From positions 1-64,000 of the forward strand of contig MU400601.1 in assembly GCA_022578965.1 (NCBI GenBank): a DNA stretch of 64,000 nt. Reading direction: 5' to 3'. How positions within the stretch are numbered: position 1 is the stretch's first letter; every line of letters begins with the position of its first letter. This DNA is from Xylaria sp. FL1777. Its lineage: Eukaryota; Ascomycota; Sordariomycetes; Xylariales; Xylariaceae. The position numbers were made by a program, and so were the translations under genes. This document shows, piece after piece, positions 1 to 13,137 of the stretch. The notes beneath the pieces were generated by a model. That model had not been told where the DNA came from. It saw nothing but the letters and a program-made list of their open reading frames with translations, and ran no database searches.

Positions 1-202
1 AAAATATTTATTTCTTTTAATATTATTATATTTTAGTACTTTTAGTACTTTTAGTACTACTAAGCTAATATTTTTAGTATTTAGTATTAGTATTAATACT
101 AAATAGTACTAAACTAGCTTAGTATTAGTACTAAGCAGTATTAAATTAATTTAGTATTAGTAGTACTAAATACTAAATTAGTAGTACTAATTTTTAACCC
201 TG
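1..202. mobile_element. Right end of a Mutator-like MITE copy, truncated by window edge
   Basis: Dense short repeats of TTAGTACTAA-type units end in TTTTTAACCCTG at 202. The same units and the same AACCCTG terminus are found in the complete element at 9175-9829. Directly after 202 the sequence aligns to the host repeat copy B from about 10713, differing by G-to-A and C-to-T changes, so 202/203 is the insertion junction. The left end lies outside the window. Confidence 0.6.
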
Positions 203-507
203 CTTGCAGTATAAAAACTAAATATTTAGCAATTATTATTTATAAAATCTTTAAAAAAACTATTATTATAAAAAGTTTTAAATAATTATTAAAAAAATAA
301 TAACTTAAAACATTTTAATAAACTAAAGCTTTATAATAAATAAAAACTAGCTTATTGTTTTTTATTAAGTAAAGTTTTAAAAATAATATAAAAAAATAAT
401 AAAAAGTAATAGCTAAAAACTTTTTTTTTAAAATAATAAATAATTACTAAAAAAAGCTTATTATTTATAGCTGCTATAAAAACTTTTATAAAGTAAACAT
501 AATAAAA
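203..507. repeat. Host repeat copy A, left part (interrupted by LTR element)
   Basis: This stretch aligns nearly base for base with 10713-11050 (copy B). Differences are mostly C/T and G/A, as RIP produces. It is broken at 507 by the LTR retrotransposon and resumes at 7447. No coding capacity is visible and the family is not recognised. Confidence 0.75.
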
Positions 508-792
508 TGTTATACGTTAAGCTATTATAAAAAACAGGGCTTTATCCGAAAAGCTAGAATTGTATTAAAATCTAAGTATAAAAAAGGAAAAAGCTATTCT
601 ATAAAGTGGTTTGTAAGAAGTAAATAAGTAGCTAAATTACGGTATGTATAGCTAATAGGTGGTTTATGTACTAATAGGTGGTTTATGCATACATATAAGC
701 TAACTTAGCTACATTAAGGTATAGCGTAGCCACATTTATTGAGCTATATTAAAACAATAGGCTATAGGGCTATTAGTTACTATACCGTAACT
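508..792 (-). repeat. LTR (3' LTR of the minus-strand element)
   Basis: It matches 7162-7446 along its whole length, differing mainly by transitions. On the minus strand it begins AGTTACGGTATAG. Whether the terminal base is 792 or 793 is uncertain, because the TG/CA ends have been blurred by RIP. Confidence 0.85.
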
Positions 793-801
793 ACCCCTCC
801 T
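793..801 (-). other. Polypurine tract of the LTR element
   Basis: The plus strand reads ACCCCTCCT, which is AGGAGGGGT on the minus strand, immediately next to the LTR. This is the expected place for the plus-strand primer and fixes the element's orientation as minus. Confidence 0.6.
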
Positions 802-2294
802 TAAAAAGAGAAAAAAAAAGTAAAAAAACAGTTATTCTTGCGCTTCAAACAGCAGACTTTTCAGCGGCTTTCTAGCTAAAGGAGGAATAACCTCAAGTAT
901 TTACTTGCTAGCTTTAGTTAAAGCTCTCGTGCTATTATGCTACCAAGCAAGTTTTTTTACTGCTAAATTAACGGTTTGCTACATATTACTATTTTTATAT
1001 AAGTTCTAGTTCCTTTTTTTTATTTACTAGTAATATCTATTAATTAATTACGACTTTTTTGTTATGTTACTTTTTTTTTTGCTGCTATTGCTTTATTATT
1101 ATTAAAGTGAGATTTTTTGAACTGGTTTTTTTTTGCTGCTTATAACTATATTTCTAGTTATATTAGTAGTTCTGCAGAGTTAAAGTTAACGTTATAAAAG
1201 TTCTTTAAAGCTTAAGCGCTATTTTTAAAGTTTTTAGTAAAATACTATTCGTTATTAAGGTTTTATTTTTTTTAGTCAACTTAATATTATAGCTTTTTAT
1301 AATGTAATTAGGACACTTATACTTTTTTTACTACAAATTCTTTTTTGCTTTTAGGTTTAACTATTTTTTTTTCTGGGTTTTTGGACGCTTGCTTTAGTAA
1401 GGGGTTATTTAGGTATTTACGTAAGCAATCAACATAATAGCAATTTGTTAACCTTTAAAAAGCAAACATCTTAAGCATATATAAGTTATTATCTTTAAAC
1501 AAGATTTTAAACTTTTGTTATGTTATAAAGTAGTTTAGTTTATTAAAAGGTTAATCTGCTTTCTATAATTGTTGTTTTTTAAAAATAAATATATAATTGC
1601 TTACATCAAAGTCTAGGTTACATTTTAAGCGGTTAGCTGTTCGGGTTATTTTATCTTATGTTTAAATTAAGTATAACTTCGCAATATTTACATAATTAGC
1701 AATTTTTTGTACTTTGTTTTGCGCTTTTTCTTATAAGTCCTTTTTTTTTTTAGGTAAATCGTTAAGTTCTTTTGCAGCTGTTTAGTTTTTCTAATTAAAG
1801 TAAAAAAGCATAAAGAACCTTATTTTTACTTCATAAGGTAACAATTCTATAAATTTATAAGAAACAAAAGCTTATGTGTAGTTTATAGCAAGTAGTCTTT
1901 TAAACTAGTCATTTTAATAATAGCTTACGTAAAAACGCAAGCGCTAGTTTAAATATTTATTTATAATTTCTGCCTGTTTTATAAACTTGTAATGACTTGC
2001 TAAAGCTAATGTATGTTTTACACTTATTAGCTTGCATAATTTTTTTATAAATAAAGATATAAACTAAGGTTTACAATCAAATATAATAGTTATAAGCACT
2101 TTAAACACTTTAAAAAAACCTTTGTAATACATTTTAGCTGCATTTTTTGCAGTTACATATATTATATATAGGATTATCTATATACGTTTACCTAAATAAT
2201 CTACTATTATAAGTGTATTATTGTATTTATGTTTGTTTTTAAGCATTTGCTTAAAATTAATTACTAAGTAGCGCTATACTTAGTTAAAAATAAA

Positions 2295-2399
2295 GAGTAG
2301 CTTTAGTTTTCCGGAGGTTTTATTATAAAGTACTTTTGTTAGGCAACAATTTATGCAGTTAGTTATATAGGTATTATAATCTTTTTCTAGCTTAGGCCA
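2295..2399 (-). pseudogene. Integrase zinc-finger (H2C2) relic
   Basis: The minus-strand translation shows the WP-K pattern followed by NCINCC and then the TK-K-GKL context typical of the H2C2 finger of Ty3/gypsy integrases. The finger cysteines lie at 2346-2357. Upstream histidine codons are obscured by stops. It is a dead fragment and no intact protein is encoded. Confidence 0.7.
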
Positions 2400-3575
2400 C
2401 TAATAGCATTAAGCTACTAGCTAACGTATTTTAGTTTAGCTAAAGTATATAGTAAGCATCTTTTTATAAGCTTTTTTAATTAGTTAAGTACGCAAAAATA
2501 AGTAGTTAAAAATTATTAGTTAACCTTTATAAGTAGTAAAACTATTTTCTAGTTTTTATAAGTTATTTTTAAGTATAGCGTTTGCTTTTTGTTAGTAAAT
2601 TGCTATACTAGGGTTTTTACGGTTCTTTTTAAAAATACAATCTATTAGTTAGGCTTTTTAGGGCACTTTTTCTATGCAAAACAAAAATATATATATAGTT
2701 TGCTTGTTTTATGCAGTAAAAGTCCAATTAGTAAGTTAAAACAACGTTAAATATTAGTATGCCTTCTTTTTCTCTTATTATGTACAAAGGTTTTTTTACT
2801 TGTAAAACAATGCGTTAGCTACTATATTATCTTTGCTAGGCTAAAAAGCAATAAAAAAGTTATATTCGGAAAATAAAGTAGCTTATTTAGCTTGTTTTAA
2901 GTTAAAGTGTTGCTTTTCGCTAAAGTATTCTAATGCTTAATAGTTAGTTATTACTAAGAATAAGCTACTATAAGTTCTAATTAGCTTAAGTTGCTATTTT
3001 TTTAAAGCTAGCACTACTGCTAGCATTTTTTTATTATATATGCTATAGTTAAGTTCTACATTTTGTATTGTTTTAAAGTAAAAGGCTACTAAGTGCCAAG
3101 TATTACTATAGCGCTAAAACAATATGCTAACAGTTACTCTGTTTAATACGTTAGTTTTTATTTTCGTTAGTAAATTATAGCTAAAATGTCTAAGCATAAA
3201 TATAAAAGTTAGAGCTTCTTTTAGCTATTAAAACGCTTTTTCGCATTTTTTTGTCCATTTAAATAACGTGTTTTTTTTTATAAAACAGTTTAAAAGAATT
3301 GCTATTTAGCTATATTCTTCTATAAATTTGCAGTAAAAGTTACAAAAACCTAAAAAAAACTGAACTTTTTTTACAGTAGTTAATAATTCCCAGTTTTAAA
3401 CAACTTTAACTTTACTCGAATTAACTTTAATGCCTTTAGTATTAATGATATAACTTAGAAACTTAGTTTTTATAACATAAAATTTTAACTTTTTAAGATC
3501 TGCTTATAAGCTTGCGCTTTAAAGATAAATAAAAACCTTTTAAACGTATACTTAATGTTTTTTTAAGTTATTAAA

Positions 3576-3599
3576 GTAAATAAAGATATTATTTACGTA
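3576..3599 (-). pseudogene. Reverse transcriptase catalytic-motif relic
   Basis: The minus strand reads YVNNIFIY where Ty3/gypsy enzymes have the FVDD/YVDD box followed by hydrophobic residues. Both catalytic Asp codons (GAY) have become Asn (AAT), the exact change RIP makes on the coding strand. It lies between the gag and integrase relics as expected. Confidence 0.8.
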
Positions 3600-5371
3600 A
3601 GCGCTACAAAAATCGTTAAAATAATTAAATAAAGTATTATTAATATATCTTTAAAACATAGAAAGTCTGTTTGTTAGCTTAAACAGAAAAACACAATAAT
3701 AGTAAAAACTATAACAAGTACGGAACGTTGTTAAGTCCTTATAGCTAAGGCTTATTCGTATACAGTAAAAGGCCTATTATACATTTATCTTAGTAAAAAT
3801 CTTTGCCTTAAATATCCAAAATAAAGTTTCTTTTATAAGTGGCAAAAAGTACTTATTTTTTTTTAATAGCTTGTTTAGCTTACAATAGTTTATATAAAAG
3901 CAAAGCTTTCTATTAAGCTTTTTAACAAACAAAACAAAAAAAACAAAAAGCGCATTGCTTAGCTTAATAAATCTTTTTTATAAGTTATTAATTAGGTATT
4001 TTTACATAGCTTTTAACTTGTTTAGTAATATTTTATATAAAAAGAAGTAACGTAGGTTCTTTAGCAATTTCCTACTAATAAACTTAATTTTATAATTTAC
4101 ATTAGCACAGTTAAGTAGCAAAGTATTTAAGTTTACTTTGCTAAACGTACAAAAAAAGTTGTGGTATTTTTCTAGTATAAGTTCTATAGCTTTTTTTTTT
4201 AATTCTTTATTTTTTACCTCTAGAAAATTATCCACTTTTCTTTTGTGACTTTTAATAAGCTTGTTAATTTAGTAAATGCTTAAAATTTGCACTTTATTAT
4301 ATAACTTGTTTTTATAAACTGTTTTTTTAAAAGCAATTGTACTAATGCTAATAGCGTTTAATAATTTTTCCTTGTACTATTTAACGCTATTATGCTACAT
4401 ATAATATGGTTTTTATTTGTTGGTTTGCTAATAAAAGAAGCTTTTTTTTGCTTTTATTTCTTTTTTAAGTTTGCATTACTATTTCTTTTTTTTTTAATAA
4501 GTAAGCTTTAAAAAAAAGAAAGAAAAAGCCCCACTTAGCAATCTTTCTATTTTTTTTATGTTAATTATAGTAAAGTTATTACGCTTTAAAATCTTAGTTA
4601 TTAAAGCGCGTTACTAGTTGTTTTTTTTTGCAGCAGTTTGTTATTTTTTTTTTCGCTAGAGTTCTTTTTTTATTTTTTTGTTCTTTTATTAGAAATCCTT
4701 TTAATACCTTAAATGTTGCAACTAAGTACTAGCTTTGTTTATAGCAATGTTGCGTTTATAGTTGCTAGTAAAAAGCATTAACAGTAAAAAGATTAACTTG
4801 CAAGCTTTACAATTAAGTAAAACGTTATATGCTTTAAACTATTTTTGTTTAAAAATAATATTATATTGCATGTTTAGCATAAAGAAATAAGTGTAAAAAA
4901 AAGTACATTTTTATATCTTTATGCTTAATAGTAGCACTTTTTTTATTGCTTGTTTGCTTTTGCTATTATATTTTATTACGAAGCAAAGTAAAATGTTTAT
5001 TATAACAGGATTTAAATACTTTAAAATTTTTTTAGCAAAACAAGTACTTATAGCAGTATACAAGCTAGCTTTTATATTTCTAAAAAAATTAGCAGTTATT
5101 AAAGAAAGTTTATTATTGCTTATAATATAAGTGTACAAAAAAGGTCTATTTTTAAGAAATTTATTTATAATGTTTTTTTTTATGTAATCTTAAAATACTT
5201 TTTTTAGGTAAAAGTTTATTTTACTTAAGGTTACTTTTTTAAGCGCTTTTTACCTAAATTATTAGCGTTAGTCTTAAGTAGTACTAAAGTAATAAAAAGC
5301 AACATTTCTTATTTAGCTATAATAGCATTAATGCAGGCTTTATAGTTAGCAGCGCTAGCTATTTTATTAAA

Positions 5372-5413
5372 ACACTTTTTAGAAGTATGTTTTGTTTGTT
5401 TGCAATAAAAGCA
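5372..5413 (-). pseudogene. Gag CCHC zinc-knuckle relic
   Basis: The minus-strand translation gives C-x2-C-x4-H-x4-C with spacing exactly that of a retroviral-type nucleocapsid knuckle. Position between the 5' LTR and the reverse transcriptase relic fits gag. Confidence 0.75.
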
Positions 5414-7161
5414 TTTTTTTTTTAAAATAAGCTTGCGTATTTTTTTAGGTGTTATTTTAGTTTTCGAAGTATAAGTGCTACAAAAAGCTAATGTAGCACA
5501 AAGTATACTAGTTTAAGCTATGCTAGTAATAAAGGTTTTTTTGTTAGCTTTAACTTGCTTTTTAGCTTTGCAAGTAACATTATGCTTTACGTTATTAATG
5601 CTAAATTAGTAAGTAATCTAAGTGCAATATTTAATATAAAAATTAAAGTTTACGCTAAGTTTTAAGTATTTAAAAAAAGTTTTATTGTTAAGTTAAACAA
5701 ATAGTCTGTTTTTAAACTTCTTTTTTTATTTGTTTTTAGCTAAGCGTACTTTGCTAGCAAAACGTACAAATTTATTTTTGAACTAAAGGAACTTATTAAG
5801 TAGTGCATTTTTTATTTTACACTTTTTTTATGCTTTTTTTGATTTTTTAAAAGCATTAACATTATGATAGTTATTTTATAAGTAAGCAAAAAGGTCTTTA
5901 AAAGTACGTAGTTAATTTAAATAAGTATTCTTTAAATATAGCTATAAATGTTTTGCAATACTACTTTTTAAGCAAAATTTAATGTTTGTTATTTTTGCTA
6001 CGTTATTAACAAACCAGTTTTTATTAGTAGTAAAACGGTTTTTTATTTCTTAATACTAAACCTCGAACTTGATTTTGTTTTTTTTTTATTATTATAAAAA
6101 GTAGATACTTATACTTTAGTGAACTTACAAAATCTACTTTTTGTACGTTTAAAGCTAAAAGTATTATAGTAGTTTTTTGTAACAAAATTAGCTACTAACG
6201 CATTAACTTTATTAATTTGCACTTAAAAGCTGTTTTGTTTAGCAGTAACTACTTTTAATTTTTCTATTAATTTATTAAGGTTTTTCTGCAAATTAGTAGG
6301 ATTTTTGCTTAAAAAGCAATTAAATAGTTTAGGTTTGCTAGCTAAATTATCTTTTAATTATTCGATTTTGTTTTATATAATAACGTGCTTACTAGATTCT
6401 AAGTTAGCTAAAAATAATTTTTATTAAACTAGTTTTGTTATATTATTTTTAGTTTTACGTAGTATTTTATATAAGTTTAAAGCATGTTAACTATTAGTAA
6501 TTATTATAATATTTTGCAGCTTAAACTTTTGCTATAAAGCGTTTAAGTAATTAAGAAGTGCTTAAAATGCTTTTTTATTTATTAAGCTTTTAAACATAAA
6601 AATCGCTATTTTTATTTTAAGCGTAATAAAACTAAAAAAAAACGCAAAGTTATTTTTTCTAATGCATATAAAAGCATACTGTTCAATAAAATTTCTAATT
6701 TTTTTATTAAAGCTAGCATAGTTAAAAGTATAACAATTTTCTATAAAACTAAGGTTATTTATTATATGTTTATAATTAATAGCTATTTAAACTATTAACT
6801 TTTAGTTATTATTATTAAGGCCTAAAGTTGTTAAGCGTATATTACTAGGTTCTTAGATAAAAAATACCTTAGAAGATTTCCTGCAGGCTTTAGTATAAAG
6901 TTGTTTATTTGCTTAAAGCAGTGCTTTTTTGAAGTTATTAAAAAAGAAGCAGACTTTTTTACGTGCTGCCGCTTTTAACGCTGCACGCTTTTTAATAGTG
7001 CATACTATATTACTAAAACAAGAAATGCTAAGTTCAAGCAGTTAGTTTATTCGAAGTAATAAAGTAAGCTAAAGCAGCTAGCTATTAGCTAATTAATTAA
7101 GGTTAAGAAAATATTTAGTAAAGTAGTCCTAAGTGCTTTAAGAAAAAAGTAATACTTAGAT

Positions 7162-7446
7162 TATTATACGTTAAGCTATTATAGAAAACAAAGCTTCATT
7201 CGAAAAGCTAGAATTGTATTAAAATCTAAGTATAAAAAAAAAAAGAGCTATTTTATAAAGTAGTTTATAAGAAGTAAATAAGTAGCTAAATTACGGTATA
7301 TATGGCTAATGGGTAGTTTATGCACTAATAAGTGGTCTATGCATACATATAAGCTAACTTAGCCACATTAAAGTGTAGCGTAGCCACATCTATTAAGCCA
7401 CATTGAAACAATGGGCTATAGGGCTATTAGTCACTATACCGTAACT
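7162..7446 (-). repeat. LTR (5' LTR of the minus-strand element)
   Basis: Partner of 508-792. The plus-strand left end is TATTATACG against TGTTATACG in the other LTR, a G-to-A change. It is followed by the second TAAAA target duplication at 7447-7451. Confidence 0.85.
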
Positions 7447-9174
7447 TAAAATAACAAATTAAGGCTATTTGTATTATAAATATTTTTATAAAGCTAAACG
7501 CTAAAAAATAACTAAATAAATATAAAATAAAAGCTTTACTAAATATATTGCTTTAGTTATATATAAATAAAAAAGCTAAAGCTTTAAAAATAAGTATTAA
7601 ACTTAAATATAGCTAATTTATAAAAAATCTTTTTATAAACTAGCAAAACGGAAAATAAGCTATAATAATTGCTAAAACTTTTTAAATAAAATATTTTATA
7701 ATAAAGTATTGCTTAAATAATTACTAAATTATTATTTTTATTAATATTGTTTTAAAAGTAATATATATTTTAAATTTTAAGTATGCTATTAATAAAAATA
7801 ATAAACAAATTTTTTAAAAATTACAAAAGTATTAAACAATAAAGCACTTTAATATAAAAGTTATATTAAGCTATTTTATATTTTTTTGCTTTTGCTAGCA
7901 TAATAATTATATATATAAGTTTATTAAAGCTTTATATTTATATTATATGTTTTATAACTTAATAAGCTAATATTTAAAAAAAAACTTTAAAAAATACTTT
8001 AGCTTTAAGTTATAAAAAGATTTATGTTTATTACTTATAATAAGCATTAAGCTTTATAAACTTTTGCAAGTATTAAAAGTAATACCTTTTAAATTTAATA
8101 AGCTAGCTTTTTTACTATTAAGTATTAAAAATATATAAAGCAAAAAAAAAACGCTAAAAAAAAACTAAAAGTTAATTGTTTTATTTTTTTAGTGCTTTTT
8201 ATTTTAAAGCACAAAAAAAATTTCTAGCAAAAAGAACTAATAATTATACTAAAGAAGTTTTATTATAACTAATATAAAAACGTTTTAATAATATAAAGTT
8301 ATTTTATTATAGATATTTTTGCAGATATTTTCTTTTTAAATATAATAAGCTAAATATAAAACTTAGCTAAGCTTAATAGTTTAAAAAAAAAAAAAGTATA
8401 GATTTTTTATAAGCACTTATATAAAAAAAACGCTAAGTATTTTTAAAAGCTTTTGCTTATATATTTAAATACATAAAAAAACTAAAATTAGTTTTAATAA
8501 ACCTATAATGCTTTTATAAGCGCTAAAGCTTAAGTTATTTTTAAATATAGCAAAAAAAATAAAAAAAAACTTATAAAACTAAATAAACAAAAAAAATAAT
8601 ATTAATTTTATTTAAAAAACGCTAATAAATATAAAAAACTTTATAATTATAAGTATTAAAATAAGTTAAAAATAGCTATATTTTAATAAAAAAAATTAAA
8701 GTAAAATAAAATAGTTAAATAAGCTAGCTAGCTAATTAAAATAAGTTTAAGCTACATTATATAATAAAAATATAAATATAAATATTATGCTAAACTTTAA
8801 AATATAAATTTAATTAAAATGTATAACATAATAAAAAATAGCTATAGTTGCTTTATTTATATTATTAAATAGCTTTTTAATTAATTGTTTTATTTCTTAA
8901 TTTATATATGGCTTAATTGCTTAAATATATAAGTTATAACTTATTTTTTTGCAATTAAAGTAGTATAATAAATCTTGTGTAATTACACTGCTTTATTTTA
9001 ATATATACGCTTAAATATTATTAAAAATTACTTTTATTATATATATATGCTTTTAATTATTATATTTTTTATTTTTAAAAAAATTATTAGTACTATAAAA
9101 TAGCTAAAAATAAATGCATTTTTTTTAAAAGCTTTAAAAAGCTAGCATTTTATATTAAAGCATATAAACATTTA
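7447..9174. repeat. Host repeat copy A, right part
   Basis: It continues the alignment with copy B (11061 to about 12710) after the nested LTR element. Similarity fades near 9030. The last bases 9165-9174 are a target duplication for the element at 9175. No open reading frame of note remains. Confidence 0.7.
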
Positions 9175-9829
9175 GGGTTAATAATTAGTTTAAACTAATT
9201 AGTCCGGACTAAGTACTAATACTAAATTAGTATTTTTTTCCACGGACTAATACTAGTTAATTTAAACTAAATATTAACTAGTATTTTTTTTTACGGATTA
9301 ATATTAAATTAATATATACTAAAACTAACTAGTATTTTTTTTACGGACTAATACTAAATTAATATATATTAAAACTAACTAGTATTTTTTTTTACGGACT
9401 AATATTAAATTAGTATGTACTAAAACTAACTAATACTTCTTAGTACTTAGTATATACTAAGTACTAAAAGTAAAACCAATATTTAAAATTAGTTTTTTTC
9501 ATTGAATATTCCATAGAAATTAATGGTTTTACTTTTGTTTTAACGCTTGTTTTTTATTGTTTTTAATACTATTTTTAACATATTTTCTATTCCATTTTTT
9601 TCATTTTAAAAATGACGTCATTAGTATTTAGTTCGAACTAATTTAGTACTAATACTAACTAGTATTTTTTTTTCCAAACTAATACTAAATTAAGACAAAC
9701 TAATACTAATTAGTTTAAACTAATTTAGTACTAATATTAATTTAGTACTTAAAAATCCGGACTAATACTAAAACTAATTTAGTTCGGACTAAATTAATCC
9801 TTATACTAAGTACTAAAATAACAACCCTG
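9175..9829. mobile_element. 655-bp Mutator-like non-autonomous element
   Basis: The ends are GGGTTA and AACCCTG, imperfect inverted repeats. It is flanked by a 9-10 bp direct duplication TAAACATTTA (9165-9174 and 9830-9839), a length typical of Mutator-like elements. The interior consists of repeated CGGACTAATACTAAATTAGTA-like units interrupted by a unique stretch at about 9470-9610. No coding capacity. Superfamily assignment is inferred from duplication length only. Confidence 0.65.
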
Positions 9830-9839
9830 TAAACATTTA

Positions 9840-10712
9840 ATATAAAAAATAGCAAATTATAAAATAAAAATAAAAAGCAAAAAAAATAAGCATATATATA
9901 TAAACTTTATTACTATGTATAAAAAGCTTTTTTTTAAAAACTAAAAGCTTTTTAAAAATAACTATAAAAAAAAACCTAATAATTATTAAAAATTTAAAAT
10001 ATAAAAAATATTTAGCTTGCTAGCTTTTTTTATAAATTAATAAACTAAATATAAAAAATGTTTAATTAAAAAACATATTGCTTTTTTTAGTTAACGTTTT
10101 TTTAAAGTTTATTTTAAGGTTTTATTTTATAAAAAAAGAAATAATTTTTATAAAAAGTTTATTTTTTAAAAACTTAAATAAATAAAAAATAATAATACTA
10201 AAAAATTATTTTAGCTATTTATTTTTTAAAAATAGCAAAACTTATTAAAACTTATTTTTAAACTTAGTTTAATAAATATAAAAAAGAGCAATATATATAA
10301 TATATAAAAAATATTATAATAAAAAAGCATTAAAATATTAATAGTTTATATTATATATAATTTTAATAAAAGTTTTTTATGCTTTTAATTTATTACTTAA
10401 TAAAAAAGCGCTTAATTTTTAAAAAAAAGCTTTTATAATATATTTTATTATATAAAACTGCTTAATAAACATAAATAAAATATTATTTTATATAACTAAA
10501 CTAAAAAACAAATATTTAAAAGCATTTTTATAAGCTATAAATTAAATATTAAAATTTATAGCTATAAAAAGTTTTATAATATTAATATAATATTTATTTA
10601 AAATTAAAAAATATTACAATAATAATAACTTTTGCTTTAATAAATTTAATATTAAGTTTATAAAATTTTTAATAGTTTTAGTAATAAAGCTAAAACTATA
10701 TAAAAAATAAAA
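9840..10712. other. AT-rich RIP-decayed sequence, no gene seen
   Basis: Almost entirely A/T with scattered GC dinucleotides. It probably continues the host repeat between copies A and B, but the part of copy A it would match lies left of the window. Confidence 0.5.
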
Positions 10713-12710
10713 ACTTATAATATAAAAACTAAATATTTTATAGTTATTATTTATAAAATCTTTAAAAAAACTACTAATAAAAAAAGCTTTAAATAATTAT
10801 TAAAAAAACAATAACTTAAAACATTTTAATAAGCTAAAGCTTTATAATAAACAAAAATTAGTTTAATGTTTTTTATTAAATAAAGTTTTAAATATAATTT
10901 ATAAAAATAATAAGTAGTAATAATTAAAAACCTTTTTTTTAAAACAATAAATAGATGCTAAAAAAACCTACTAATATAAATAAAAATATTTAAATTATTA
11001 AAAAAAGCTTATTATTTTTAATTATTATAAAAATTTTTATAAAATAAACATATTAAATTAAAAAATTAAAGCTATTTATATTATAAACATGTTTATAAAG
11101 CTAAATGCTAAAAAATAGCTAAATAAACGCAAAATAAAAGCTTTATTAAATATATTGCTTTAATTATATATAAATAAAAAAGCTAAAACTTTAAAAATAA
11201 ATATTAAACTTAAGTATAGTTAATTTATAAAGAATTTTTTTATAAATTAGCAAAACATAAAATAAGCTATAATAATTATTAAAACTTTTTAAATAAAGTA
11301 TTTTATAATAAAATATTGCTTAAATAATTATTAAATTATTATTTTTATTAATATTGTTTTAAAAGTAGCATATATTTTAAACTTTAAATATATTATTAAT
11401 AAAAACAATAAACAAGTTTTTTAAAAGTTATAAAAATATTAAGCAATAAAATATTTTAATATAAAAGTTATATTAAGTTATTTTATACTTTTTTGTTTTT
11501 ATTAGCATAATAATTATATATATAAATTTATTAAAGCTTTATATTTATATTATATATTTTATAATTTAATAAGCTAATATTTAAAAAAAAATATTAATAA
11601 TTAAAAAAGTTATAAATAACTTATTTACTTTTTAAAAAAAAACTTTAAAAAGTATTTTAGCTTTAAGTTATAAAAAGATTTATATTTATTGCTTATAATA
11701 AGCATTAAGCTTTATAAATTTTTATAAGCACTAAAAGCAACTTTTTTTAAATTTAATAAGTTAGCTTTTTTATTATTAAGCAAAAAAATATATATAAAGC
11801 AAAAAAAATATATAAAGCAAAAAAAAAAAAACGCTAAAAAAAAACTAAAAGTTAATTATTTTGTTTTTTTATTACTTTTTATTTTAAAGCGCAAAAAAAG
11901 TTCTTAATAAAAAAAATTAATGCTTATATTAAAAAAATCTTATTATAAGTAATATAAAAACGTTTTAAAAGTACAAAGTTATGCTATTATAAATATTTTT
12001 ATAAATATTGTTTTTTTAAGTATAACAAGCTAAATATAAAACTTAGCTAAGCTTAATAATTTAAAAAAAAAATATAAACTTTTTATAAGCACTTTTATAA
12101 AAAAAATACTAAGTATTTTTAAAAGCTTTTGCTTATATATTTAAATATATAAAAAAGTTAAAACTAGTTTTAATAAAGCTATAATGCTTTTATAAGCATT
12201 AAAGCTTAAATTACTTTTAAACATAGCAAAAAAAAAAAAAAAAAAACTTATAAAATTAAATAAACCAAAAAAAATAATATTAACTTTGTTTAAAAAACGC
12301 TAATAAATATAAAAAACTTTATAATTATAAGTATTAAAATAAACTAAAAGCAGCTATATTTTAATAAAAAAAATTAAAATAAAATAAAATAATTAAATAA
12401 GCTAATTAACTAATTAAAGTAACTTTAAGCTAAGCTATATAATAAAAATATAAATATAAATATTATGCTAAATTTTAAAATATAAACTTAATTAAAACGT
12501 ATAACATAATAAAAAATAACTATAGTTATTTTATTTATATTATTAAATAGCCCTTTAATTAATTGTTTTATTTTTTAATTTATATATAGCTTAATTGCTT
12601 AAATGTATAAATTATAACTTATTTTTTTATAATTAAAGTAGTATAATAAATTTTGCGCAATTATGTTGCTTTATTTTAATAGTTAAAATGCTTATATTAT
12701 TATTAAAAAT
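10713..12710. repeat. Host repeat copy B (unoccupied site)
   Basis: A direct-orientation copy of 203-507 plus 7447 to about 9030. At 11047-11078 it preserves the sequence into which the LTR element inserted in copy A, without the insertion and with one copy of the target. It is heavily RIP-mutated and the family is not recognisable. Confidence 0.75.
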
Positions 12711-13137
12711 AAAAACGTTTATAGTTTAAAAAGCTATTATAATAATAAAAGTATTAATAACTATTTTAATAAAAATATAACTAAAAGTAATAATATTTTT
12801 ATTATTTTTTAAAGCATTAATATTATAGTTATAACTTTAGTTTTTTTTATAATAAAACGCTTATTAAAAGTTTTAATGTTATTATTTAAACTATTGCTTT
12901 TATTATTATTAAAAAAGTTTAATAAAGCAAAAATAGCTAATGTAATATATTTATAGCTTTATGCTTTAATATTAAATGTTTAATTATTAAACCTTATACT
13001 TTATTTAAAACTAATGCTGCTTTTTTTGCTTTAAAAACATAAAAGCTATAATAAATAAAAGCTGCAATAAAAATCTAGTTATACTAGTTTTTAAAACTTG
13101 TGCTTTATTTAAAACTAATGTTGCTTTTTTTATTATA
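12711..13137. other. AT-rich spacer with a short direct repeat
   Basis: No gene. A unit of about 33 bp, CTTTATTTAAAACTAATG followed by a T-rich run, occurs at about 12998 and again about 103 bp later at about 13102. Confidence 0.5.

Larger units (their letters stand above)
508..7446 (-). mobile_element. RIP-killed Ty3/gypsy-type LTR retrotransposon
   Basis: Two directly repeated LTRs of about 285 bp (508-792 and 7162-7446) bound a 6.4-kb interior, flanked by a 5-bp target duplication TAAAA (503-507 and 7447-7451). The minus-strand order is gag zinc knuckle relic, reverse transcriptase relic, then integrase relic, which is the Ty3/gypsy order. A polypurine tract abuts the left LTR on the minus strand, so the left LTR is the element's 3' LTR. 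All frames are full of stops and G-to-A changes. The same genomic site without the insertion is preserved in copy B, confirming the junctions. Confidence 0.9.

Noticed and set aside
4911..5138. Overlapping open frames in the AT-rich block
   Set aside because: They arise from AT-rich codons within the decayed LTR element and match no protein.
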